Of a stretch of 23,653 bases of DNA, positions 1 through 6,292 are shown in pieces (the first letter of the stretch is position 1; each line of letters opens with the position of its first letter). Under the pieces are notes generated by a model. It was not told the origin of the DNA. It did not search any database and saw only the letters and a list, made by a program, of their open reading frames with translations. The position numbers were made by a program, and so were the translations under genes. This stretch comes from an uncultured Eubacteriales bacterium (GTDB taxonomy: Bacteria > Bacillota > Clostridia > Oscillospirales > CAG-272): contig USMO01000004.1 of assembly GCA_900555785.1 (NCBI GenBank), positions 1 to 23,653 of the forward strand, read 5' to 3'.

Positions 1-1
1 G

Positions 2-37
2 GCGGCAGAAGCGTTCTATGAAGCGGACAACGAGTAA
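2..37 (+). CDS. C-terminal end of an upstream gene (partial)
   Basis: The frame starting at base 2 reads AAEAFYEADNE and then a TAA stop. A strong hairpin follows eight bases later, which is what one expects at the end of a real gene. Only eleven residues are visible, so no family can be named. The alternative is that this is non-coding sequence that happens to be open for a short way. Confidence 0.4.
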   Translation, partial: AAEAFYEADNE

Positions 38-44
38 AAGAATG

Positions 45-80
45 ACCGCCGAGATAACCCATCGCTCGGCGGTATTCCTT
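45..80 (+). terminator. Intrinsic terminator hairpin after the partial upstream gene
   Basis: A perfect 9-bp stem (45-53 with 65-73, ACCGCCGAG paired with CTCGGCGGT) with an 11-base loop is followed by a short T-containing tail. It lies just after the TAA at 35-37 and just before the promoter at 105-133, so it separates two transcription units. Confidence 0.65.
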
Positions 81-104
81 TCCAAGTTAATTGCGTAATA
101 TAGA

Positions 105-133
105 TTGAAAAGTGGATAGATTTATGATATAAT
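105..133 (+). promoter_or_regulatory. Sigma-A type promoter for the truncated acetyltransferase
   Basis: TTGAAA at 105-110 and TATAAT at 128-133 are separated by 17 bp. The following gene starts at 172 with AGGAGG-like sequence (160-165 region) ahead of its ATG. The promoter looks intact although the gene behind it is broken. Confidence 0.75.
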
Positions 134-171
134 AAGTTATCAACAAATCGGGATTTACGGAGGAAACTGTT

Positions 172-444
172 ATGGAATACATAAAGGTTACAAAAGATAA
201 CATTGAAAGCGAACATATCTGCTGTGCCATTTCAAACAATAAGGATGTTCAGGTTGCATCCAAAAAAGCATGGCTTACCGCACGTTTTGATAACGGGCTT
301 GTATTTCTTAAAAGCGTGGAGCGCGGGAAGTGTTTTATTGAATATATACCCGCTGAAAATGCGTGGAATCCGATAGATGCAGACGGTTATATGTATATTG
401 ACTGTCTATGGGTATACAAATGTCTATCCTGGTGGGCGAATTAG
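172..444 (+). pseudogene. Truncated YoaP-type GNAT acetyltransferase
   Basis: The 90-residue product begins MEYIKVTKDNIESEHICCAI and contains GKCFIEYIPAENAW and DGYMYIDCLWV, which I recognise as the N-terminal part of the GNAT N-acetyltransferases that carry a C-terminal YoaP domain (usually about 250 residues). Identity stops after residue 80 or so: the last residues (YKCLSWWAN) do not fit the family, and the acetyl-CoA-binding region and YoaP domain are missing. The gene keeps a good promoter and a GGAGG ribosome site, so a short peptide may still be made, but enzyme activity is not expected. The break probably came from a deletion that joined this gene to the minus-strand relic at 471-641. 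Family assignment is from recall of the conserved N-terminus. Confidence 0.65.
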
Positions 445-470
445 ACCCGGAAAGGGGAAAATCCCAGTAT

Positions 471-641
471 TCAAATAAAGGCATCACCGCGCAATCTCTG
501 CAAGGCACACTTATTTGCGTCTTTTCCGTCATACTTCACAAAAATCCTTTCCAGTAGCGCTGCTACAGCTCTGCGAATTTTTGTATTATCTGACGGAAAA
601 TCCGACTGCGCAATTTCACCATCGGAATTACGCGGTAATGC
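471..641 (-). pseudogene. Minus-strand coding relic of 56 residues, unassigned
   Basis: Read on the minus strand, this frame has a stop (TAG at 642-644) immediately upstream and ends in TGA at 471-473. The product includes SDNTKIRRAVAALLERIFVK and YDGKDANKCALQRLRGDAFI, which has protein-like composition with an amphipathic helix, but it has no ATG, GTG or TTG start codon. That pattern fits the C-terminal end of a gene whose front was lost. I cannot name the family. It fills what would otherwise be an empty 290-base gap. Confidence 0.4.
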
Positions 642-677
642 CTAAAATTTTAGCATATATATTTTTGATTTCTTGTC

Positions 678-714
678 GGATTCAACTCTGAAGAATTTTT
701 TCAGAGTTGAATCC
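678..714. repeat. Perfect 14-bp inverted repeat
   Basis: GGATTCAACTCTGA at 678-691 is exactly repeated in reverse complement at 701-714 around a 9-base T-rich loop. No T-run follows on either strand, so it is not a typical intrinsic terminator. The right arm ends 20 bases before the chosen GTG start of the TPR gene and contains an alternative TTG start (707). It could be an RNA hairpin in the leader, an operator, or an insertion scar. Confidence 0.7.
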
Positions 715-733
715 AATAATGAGGAGAGCAATT

Positions 734-1603
734 GTGAATATTGATATCGTTAACCGCTCAGCTCTGGAAGCATTAGAAAAAGGAGATTTTTTGACTGCTC
801 AAAAGCTTTTTCATAAGAATTGTAATTGTAAAGATTACCGCACACTAAATAATTATGGCGTTTTTTGCATAGAAAACGGTTTTGAAAGAAAAAACGGACA
901 GATTGTCTCCGGGGTAGGATATGGAAAGAGATATATAAAGGAGGCATATGAACGAAATAACAATTGGTTAATCTTGTCAAATATGGCTTCTCTGGCTCGA
1001 TATGAAAAGGATTTCAAGTTGGCGTTTGATTTTTACAAAAAGGCATATGAACAGAGAAATCATGCTGATATACTTTACAATATGAGCGCTTGTTTATATG
1101 AAACAAATCAATTCAAAGCTGTTATGGCCTTATTGGAAGAGCAGAATCTGATGGTGTCTGATTTTTTCTTGTTATATCTTTTTTCTGCGTTGAAAGAGAA
1201 CAAAGATATTTTTATTTCTATGCTGAATGAGAAAGATGTGCGGAAAATGAAGCTTGAACCTGATATAATCCTTGTTATATTGTATCTATACGATAAAAAC
1301 AAAATTACACTGGAGGATATCGATAATTATTTAAATGACTGGAGTCCTGATAAATACATGTGGGCAGTAGTGATTGACTCACTGATTGATAACCATGTGA
1401 ATATCAGCGCAATCAAAGAGATAATCGAGAAGAAAACAGAGGGGTATACATCCGAAAATAAGCTCAAAAAGTCAGCATTGGCTCTTTTGAATTCCTCGGA
1501 GGAGCAGCGGCAAATTTATATTGAGTCTACATCATACTACAAGCCCATATTTCGTGCCATATGCGGATACTTTGGGTGTCCGATTCATAATACTGAATGG
1601 TAA
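734..1603 (+). CDS. TPR-like repeat protein of unknown function
   Basis: The start is placed at GTG 734 because GAGGAG at 721-726 lies about 7 bases upstream; this gives 289 residues. TTG 707 and ATG 719 are possible but badly spaced from a ribosome site. The N-terminal half shows helical repeats of TPR type: ALEALEKGDFLTAQKLFHKN, then NWLILSNMASLARYEKDFKL followed by AFDFYKKAYE, then ADILYNMSACLYETNQF. The C-terminal half is helical and ends in a Cys-containing segment (CGYFGCPIHN). There is no signal peptide or membrane segment, so it is probably a cytoplasmic scaffold or effector-associated protein. It stands alone between gene relics; an RHS fragment lies just downstream, but a functional link is not shown. 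Confidence 0.7.
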   Translation: MNIDIVNRSALEALEKGDFLTAQKLFHKNCNCKDYRTLNNYGVFCIENGFERKNGQIVSGVGYGKRYIKEAYERNNNWLILSNMASLARYEKDFKLAFDFYKKAYEQRNHADILYNMSACLYETNQFKAVMALLEEQNLMVSDFFLLYLFSALKENKDIFISMLNEKDVRKMKLEPDIILVILYLYDKNKITLEDIDNYLNDWSPDKYMWAVVIDSLIDNHVNISAIKEIIEKKTEGYTSENKLKKSALALLNSSEEQRQIYIESTSYYKPIFRAICGYFGCPIHNTEW

Positions 1604-1642
1604 AAAAACAGCTTTATAATTCTTTCTTTGTATATTGTTCGG

Positions 1643-1795
1643 TGGATTCATAATGCCGGAAATATTCTGTATAAAAAGACATATGCCTTCACAACCGGAA
1701 CACTCGGGACAGCGAGGAGTACTTTGAACTATGGCTATTAGGATTATACATGGGGCGATCTGCTGACGGATGTAGATGGCGACCATATTGAGTAA
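1643..1795 (+). pseudogene. Relic of an RHS-repeat protein
   Basis: One frame reads WIHNAGNILYKKTYAFTTGT and, a little further, STLNYGY, an in-frame TAG at 1739-1741, then DYTWGDLLTDVDGDHIE and TAA at 1793-1795. The YD.AGNI...TY and Y.WGDLLT patterns are those of RHS/YD-repeat proteins, which are large surface or toxin-delivery proteins of thousands of residues. Only about 50 residues remain, there is an internal stop and no start codon, so this is a fragment left by a deletion. Confidence 0.65.
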
Positions 1796-1874
1796 TGCCT
1801 GCCTGCTCAATAATCCTAAAATGTCGCCGCATGATAATCCCGATATTATCATGCCGACAGGAATACCCATGTAG
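1776..1874 (+). pseudogene. Short frame, possibly the tail of a lost gene
   Basis: A frame ending at TAG 1872-1874 reads NNPKMSPHDNPDIIMPTGIP and Met. Its stop overlaps the AGGAGG ribosome site of the small gene that starts at 1885, an arrangement typical of an operon partner. An ATG is present at 1776, but no ribosome site lies before it, so I read it as the C-terminal end of a gene fused to the RHS relic by deletion. The family is not recognised with certainty. Confidence 0.3.
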
Positions 1875-1884
1875 GAGGTTCAAT

Positions 1885-2058
1885 ATGCAAACGACCAAAT
1901 TCGTTAAGCAACCGGTTGCTGTCAGCGTCATCGTGGAGAAAGACGGACGCGTTTTCCCGAAAAAGTTTTTATGGAAGGATGGTCACACCTATAATAATAC
2001 TGCTACGCTGTTACTATTAAACTGCAAGGCACGTTGGAGTGAAGTCGGGAGGATATAA
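1885..2058 (+). pseudogene. Small conserved-type protein, probably truncated
   Basis: An ATG at 1885 follows AGGAGG (1873-1878) at ideal spacing. The first 37 residues, including KQPVAVSVIVEKDGRVFPKK and FLWKDGHTYN, look like a compact beta-rich clostridial protein of about 80 residues. After TYN the sequence (NTATLLLLNCKARWSEVGRI) changes character and ends, so the second half appears to be missing. The function of the family is not known to me. Expression signals look intact. Confidence 0.5.
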
Positions 2059-2112
2059 TCAGCGCTTCTTTGAAAATATACATTACAGCGGATAGAAAGG
2101 ACATAATGAGCT

Positions 2113-3924
2113 ATGAAGAAATTCAAAAAAGTAATTCAGGGCATATGGTTCAGCCTGAAGCTGACCTTCGGTATGAAGGAAGGCGCACAGTATGTGGCCT
2201 ATAAATTATTTCTTACCTTGCTTGATAATTTAGTTCCTTTGGCGCTGACCATCTTTCCCGGTCTGATTATCAACGAACTTTTGGCAGATAGACGGATTAC
2301 TTACCTGATTGTTTATGTTCTGGTGTTGGCACTGGTTCCTCTGATCAAAGAAATCGTACAAACCTTTTCAAACAGACGGGTCATGTCTCTGGAGCAGAGT
2401 CTCAGCCGTCGTCTCATGTCAGAATTCTACTTATATATTTTGAGAATGGACTACGAAACGCTTGAGAATCCGGACCTACAGGAGGAACAGGAGCGGGCAA
2501 GAAGCACCTATACCTGCAGTACCGGCATTGTGGATCAGGTAATCGCACTTTTTGCGGCGATAATCAATATTTTCATTTATTCCTTTGTGATTGTCCGATA
2601 TCAGTTCTCCATCATTTTCCTGGTGTTCGTCATAGTCTTTATCAACTACTTAGTAAAGCGGACTGTGCAGGAAAAAATGTTTGTGGAACGGAAGGAATTG
2701 GACAAATACGATCGCAAGATTTTTACCATCACCTATATGTTTGATCAACAAAGCTACGGAAAAGAATTCCGTGTATTTGATTTAAGCAAATATCTGGTTG
2801 ACAAATTTGTAAACCTGAGAAAAGAGAGGGATGCAATCGAGATCAGTCAACATAAAAAGTACAGTAAGGTAAGCATTATCAATGCTATCCTTTCCTGTAT
2901 CCAACTGCTTGGCTTATATTTTATCTTTCTGTTTAGTATTTTTAAAAAAAATTTTCTGGTCGGAGATCTGTCGATCGGGTTGGCAGCTTCCTTTCAGCTT
3001 TCCGGCAAGCTGAAAAACACCGTGAATGCTTACTTGAGCCTTTGTGAGCGGAGCATGTATATCGATGAAATGAATGCTTTTTTCAATCGATCAAATCGCA
3101 TTTGCTCCGCCGGAGCATACACACCTCTATTTGATGACAATTCCGAGATTGAGTTTAAAGATGTTTCCTTCAAATATCCCGGAAGCAGTTCTTATGCGCT
3201 TCGGCATCTGAATCTGAAGATTAAGGCAAACGAAAAGCTGTGCATTGTCGGTCAGAACGGCGGCGGCAAATCCACTTTTATAAAATTACTCACAAGGCTA
3301 TATGTACCTTGCGAGGGCGAGATCACGCTGAACGGGCAGAACATCAACGATTACGATTATGCACTCTACCAAAAGCTATTTGCACCGGTCTTTCAGGATT
3401 TTGTAGAATATGAATTTTCGGCAGAGGAAAACATCATATTAAACGCACCGGAGGATACGGACCGGTTACAGGGGGTCATCCGAAAAACCGGACTAAACGG
3501 ATTGTTTGAAAAGCTTCCCAAAGGAGTCCATACACAGGTAGGTAAATATATTGATCCCGAAGGCTTTGAACCGTCCGGCGGGGAGTCACAGCGGATGGCA
3601 ATTGCCAGAGCCTTGTATCGCGGAGGCAAGATATTCCTGTTGGATGAGCCAACCGCCGCACTGGATCCATTGCAGGAATACGAGATCTACACGCAATTCA
3701 GCCAGATGATTGAGAAAAAGTGTGCAATCCTCATCACGCATCGCCTCTCCGCAGTTCAGCTCGCCGATAAGGTAGCCGTATTTGACAACGGTCATGTCGC
3801 AGAATACGGTACTCACGCTGAGCTTTACGCCAAAGGCGGTATTTACACCGAAATGTTTGACAAACAGGCGCAGTTTTATCGCGATCAGCCGTCAGAACAG
3901 ACAGGCTCCGAGGACGCTGTATGA
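2113..3924 (+). CDS. ABC exporter half-transporter (fused membrane and ATPase domains)
   Basis: The 603-residue protein has an N-terminal membrane domain (about residues 1-320) with several hydrophobic segments such as NLVPLALTIFPGLIINELL and IIFLVFVIVFINYLV. A C-terminal ATPase follows, with Walker A GQNGGGKST near 379-387, signature SGGESQR near 488, Walker B KIFLLDEPTAALD near 507-519 and an H-loop (ITHR) near 540. This is the usual length and order for type IV (B-family) exporters, which work as dimers in the cytoplasmic membrane. The extended FEPSGGESQ signature and long first loops are reminiscent of transporters near peptide or bacteriocin genes, but no precursor peptide or modifying enzyme is adjacent, so the substrate is unknown. 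A GAAAGGA sequence about 10 bases upstream is the likely ribosome site. No partner half-transporter is present, which suggests a homodimer. Confidence 0.9.
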   Translation: MKKFKKVIQGIWFSLKLTFGMKEGAQYVAYKLFLTLLDNLVPLALTIFPGLIINELLADRRITYLIVYVLVLALVPLIKEIVQTFSNRRVMSLEQSLSRRLMSEFYLYILRMDYETLENPDLQEEQERARSTYTCSTGIVDQVIALFAAIINIFIYSFVIVRYQFSIIFLVFVIVFINYLVKRTVQEKMFVERKELDKYDRKIFTITYMFDQQSYGKEFRVFDLSKYLVDKFVNLRKERDAIEISQHKKYSKVSIINAILSCIQLLGLYFIFLFSIFKKNFLVGDLSIGLAASFQLSGKLKNTVNAYLSLCERSMYIDEMNAFFNRSNRICSAGAYTPLFDDNSEIEFKDVSFKYPGSSSYALRHLNLKIKANEKLCIVGQNGGGKSTFIKLLTRLYVPCEGEITLNGQNINDYDYALYQKLFAPVFQDFVEYEFSAEENIILNAPEDTDRLQGVIRKTGLNGLFEKLPKGVHTQVGKYIDPEGFEPSGGESQRMAIARALYRGGKIFLLDEPTAALDPLQEYEIYTQFSQMIEKKCAILITHRLSAVQLADKVAVFDNGHVAEYGTHAELYAKGGIYTEMFDKQAQFYRDQPSEQTGSEDAV

Positions 3925-3978
3925 TCGATTGAGAAAGAATCTTATATGTTCGTTCAAAATGCAAGGAGACAATGAACC

Positions 3979-4172
3979 ATGGCATCGAATCATTTTGAAG
4001 GCAAAATATTAAATGTTCACCCAATCTTGCGGTAAAAGTCAATCCCGTATTCTATCAGTTGCTGAATGGGTCGTATGAGGGGTGGTTTTATGAACGGTTT
4101 ATCAATCTCGTTTCCAAGGTAGCTTTTCGCCGGGGCGAAAAGCAATTTGAGGGATTGGGGGAAGGCTGCGTT
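3979..4172 (+). pseudogene. Possible frameshifted gene ahead of the ACT-domain gene
   Basis: An ATG at 3979, preceded by AAGGAG at 3963-3968, opens a short frame (MASNHFEGKILNVHPILR) that stops at 4033-4035. A second frame, open from 3999 and running into the ACT gene, reads LAVKVNPVFYQLLNGSYEGW then FYERFINLVSKVAFRRGEKQ. The two pieces overlap and could be one protein of about 65 residues broken by a single frameshift; the second half has no good start of its own. The composition is protein-like, but I do not recognise the family. Confidence 0.35.
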
Positions 4173-4541
4173 ATGAAGCTGGAGCGGATTGGGCAGGATT
4201 TTTCAGTTTGTCAGGTGGAAGATTATTCTCTGGTCAATTTGGAATCGGAATATTGTTTTATCGGAAAGACCGATGCGGAAAAATCGCTGGCATGTGCGAC
4301 GGGAGAGGTCCCGTCAAATGCAATCAAACGGGAAGACGGCTGGAAAGCGTTTCGTGTTCAGGGCGTTCTCGATTTTTCGATGATTGGGATTCTGTCGAAC
4401 ATTGCGGCGGTTTTGGCAGAGCATGCGATTTCGATTTTTGCCGTGTCGACCTACAACACCGATTACATTTTGGTAAAGCGCGAGGATTATTCGCGCGGGG
4501 CAGAAATTCTGCAATCTGCGGGGTATGAAATTACGGACTGA
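4173..4541 (+). CDS. ACT-domain protein (CASTOR/ACT_7 type)
   Basis: Start is set at ATG 4173, where GGGGGAAGG (4157-4165) sits about 7 bases upstream; the frame is open further back but that part looks like a separate relic. The 122-residue product shows the pattern of small two-ACT-lobe proteins: YCFIGKTDAEKSLACATGEV, then DGWKAFRVQGVLDFSMIGIL, then HAISIFAVSTYNTDYILVKR. ACT domains bind small ligands, often amino acids, and this family has no catalytic part, so it is probably a cytoplasmic ligand sensor. It is followed 33 bases later by the LOG-family gene, and the two probably form an operon. The ligand is not known. Confidence 0.85.
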   Translation: MKLERIGQDFSVCQVEDYSLVNLESEYCFIGKTDAEKSLACATGEVPSNAIKREDGWKAFRVQGVLDFSMIGILSNIAAVLAEHAISIFAVSTYNTDYILVKREDYSRGAEILQSAGYEITD

Positions 4542-4574
4542 CGGAATCTGTCGGTCCCAATATTGGAGGGTTTT

Positions 4575-5111
4575 ATGAGGATTACGGTATATCTCGGCGC
4601 GAACGAGGGCAACGACCCGGCATTGCGCAAGGCGGTTGAGGAGTTGGGCGAATGGATTGGCGCCAGCGGAAACGCGCTGGTCTATGGCGGGTCCAAATCC
4701 GGTTTAATGGGGGCAATTGCCGACAGCGTGTTGCGCGCCGGGGGTGAGGTGACAGGTGTCGAACCGCAGTTCTTTATCGAAAACGAATTTCAGCACGATG
4801 GACTGACAAAGCTGATTGTGACAAAAGATATGTCGGAACGCAAGAACAAGATGATTGAGCTGGGCGACGCCTTTATCGCTTTCCCCGGCGGCACCGGAAC
4901 TTTGGAGGAAATTGCCGAGGTCATGTCTAAGGTATCTCTGAAACAGCTGGATGCACCCTGCATTCTCTATAATCTGAACGGTTACTACGATGATTTGAAA
5001 GCGCTGCTGAATCGAATGATTGAAAAAGGTCTATCCTCCAAAGAGCGACAGGAAGGAATCTATTTTGCCGAGAATCTCGATGATATAAAACAAATTTTGA
5101 AACTGGCATAA
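4575..5111 (+). CDS. LOG-family nucleoside-5'-monophosphate phosphoribohydrolase (TIGR00730 type)
   Basis: The start is ATG 4575 because GGAGGG (4565-4570) is correctly spaced; the in-frame TTG at 4563 overlaps that site. The 178-residue protein has the Rossmann-like LOG fold: LVYGGSKSGLMGAIADSVL near the N-terminus, MSERKNKMIELGDAFIAFPG in the middle and the family hallmark PGGTGTLEE. Proteins of this family hydrolyse the N-glycosidic bond of nucleotides such as cytokinin riboside monophosphates or AMP, and bind nucleotide at PGGTGT with the RK pair. Length is normal and key residues are present. It is cytoplasmic and likely co-transcribed with the ACT protein upstream. The true bacterial substrate is uncertain. 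Confidence 0.9.
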   Translation: MRITVYLGANEGNDPALRKAVEELGEWIGASGNALVYGGSKSGLMGAIADSVLRAGGEVTGVEPQFFIENEFQHDGLTKLIVTKDMSERKNKMIELGDAFIAFPGGTGTLEEIAEVMSKVSLKQLDAPCILYNLNGYYDDLKALLNRMIEKGLSSKERQEGIYFAENLDDIKQILKLA

Positions 5112-5253
5112 CTATGTGTAGGGGTAATTCTATTCTATCAGAACTCAATCACTTTTTCTATAGCTTTTTTGCTTTTGGTCTCAAATCTATTGTAACACTA
5201 CAAATGCCGCAAACGGATGATGAATAAAAAGATTGAATCAGGGGGGAACAATC

Positions 5254-5769
5254 ATGAAAGAAAACAGAAAATTATTGAAAGAAGTGTTGAAGGATATTCG
5301 TCACGATATGACGGACGAGGAAGTGCTGAACCTTTTGGCAGACAGCAAGATTTCGGTCAGTCCCGAAAAAGAAAAGGAAAAATACACGATCGGACAGCGG
5401 GCAGCCGATACCATTGCAAAATTTGCCGGCAGCTGGGCATTCATATTCTTGTTTGCCGGCGTACTGATTCTGTGGATGGTCGTCAATGCCATCCTTGCAA
5501 CAAAAGCATTTGACCCTTATCCGTTTATTCTTCTGAATCTTGTCCTGTCCTGCGTGGCAGCCATTCAGGCACCGCTGATTATGATGAGTCAGAATCGGCA
5601 GGAAGAAAAAGATCGCCGCCGAGCGGAAAACGATTATAAGGTGAACCTGAAAACAGAGATCATGATTGAAGATCTGTACGATAAAGTGAACGCGATCCTT
5701 GCCAAGCAGTCGCAAATTGAGAAACTGCTGTCGGAGCGTAAGGAAGAAAACGAGGAAACAAAGAATTAA
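5254..5769 (+). CDS. DUF1003 membrane protein
   Basis: ATG 5254 follows AGGGGGGAAC at good spacing and gives 171 residues; the in-frame TTG at 5233 lies ahead of the ribosome site and was not used. A charged N-terminus (about 1-55) is followed by two membrane segments, GSWAFIFLFAGVLILWMVV near 59-80 and FILLNLVLSCVAAIQAPLIM near 92-111, then the DUF1003 signature IMMSQNRQEEKDR and a charged, coiled-coil-like tail rich in Lys and Glu. DUF1003 proteins are small inner-membrane proteins of unknown function. The gene has 140 bases of AT-rich sequence upstream and is probably its own unit; no convincing promoter pair was found. Confidence 0.9.
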   Translation: MKENRKLLKEVLKDIRHDMTDEEVLNLLADSKISVSPEKEKEKYTIGQRAADTIAKFAGSWAFIFLFAGVLILWMVVNAILATKAFDPYPFILLNLVLSCVAAIQAPLIMMSQNRQEEKDRRRAENDYKVNLKTEIMIEDLYDKVNAILAKQSQIEKLLSERKEENEETKN

Positions 5770-5804
5770 GAGATTGGCAAATCGGAATTTGGGAAAGGAC
5801 GGAA

Positions 5805-5894
5805 ATGTATCTCCGGGATTGCAAAGCATCCGACTGCGAACAATTGACAGAACTGTTTTATGATGCTTTGAATCGGTGCTGTGTTAATGAATAG
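5805..5894 (+). pseudogene. N-terminal relic of a GNAT acetyltransferase
   Basis: A good ribosome site (GGGAAAGGACGG) precedes ATG 5805. The first residues, MYLRDCKASDCEQLTELFYD, match the usual opening of GNAT acetyltransferases that begin with a beta strand, the KASD turn and a helix ending LFYDTV. After 21 residues the sequence leaves the family and stops at 5892-5894, so only 29 residues remain of about 150. It is short but well supported by the start signals. It is the second decayed acetyltransferase in the left part of the window. Confidence 0.55.
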
Positions 5895-6233
5895 GAACGC
5901 CTGCCGGTTATATATTTTCTAAATTCGTTATGGTTTTGTCTGCATTTTTGACCATTGTCCTCCCTTGCCTGCCGGTTCTGTGCGGTCTTGGCGTGCGGGT
6001 GCTCCGGTTTTTCGGCGCGTTCCGCTGAGGGGCGCATGCAATCTGTCGGGGGAAGCTTCCGGAAGGCGGCTTCCCCTGAGCTGTTTTCAGTAAGGTCGGA
6101 ATGAAACACCGTGCAGGTTCAACGGCAGCTGCTCTTTGATTTTCGATATCCGACCGGTTCCAAAATCAAAGATTTTCGAATTATTGTGCATCTGCAACAG
6201 AATTTCGGTTCTTTTTTTGGTTGATTGCACACT
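5895..6233. other. Intergenic region with two inverted repeats and a spaced direct repeat
   Basis: No gene was found here. It holds an 8-bp hairpin (6049-6056 with 6069-6076, GGGGAAGC) whose loop includes the palindrome TTCCGGAA, and a perfect 10-bp inverted repeat (6134-6143 with 6162-6171, CTTTGATTTT). The nonamer GATTTTCGA occurs at 6138-6146 and again at 6171-6179, 33 bp apart, which puts both copies on the same DNA face upstream of the promoter at 6234. This is a candidate activator site, for example for the PocR-AraC protein at 16401. Confidence 0.5.
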
Positions 6234-6261
6234 TGAAAAACGGCTTCGATCATGCTACAAT
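6234..6261 (+). promoter_or_regulatory. Sigma-A type promoter of the rhamnosidase-like gene
   Basis: TTGAAA at 6234-6239 and TACAAT at 6256-6261 are 16 bp apart. Transcription would begin near 6268, inside the upstream part of the open frame, which supports the downstream TTG start at 6293. Confidence 0.7.
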
Positions 6262-6292
6262 AAAAAAAATGGGCATATCGGAGGATGAAGCT

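Noticed and set aside
2059..2112. Possible precursor peptide before the ABC exporter
   Set aside because: The 54-base gap is too short, and the overlapping frame from ATG 2106 is a shadow of the transporter gene without leader or core features.
5140..5210. AT-rich stretch with CRISPR-leader-like look
   Set aside because: No repeated units of regular spacing and no cas gene are present.
6049..6076. Hairpin with GGGGAAGC arms as a terminator
   Set aside because: No T-run follows on the plus strand and no intact gene ends nearby, so it is only listed as a structure of the intergenic region.
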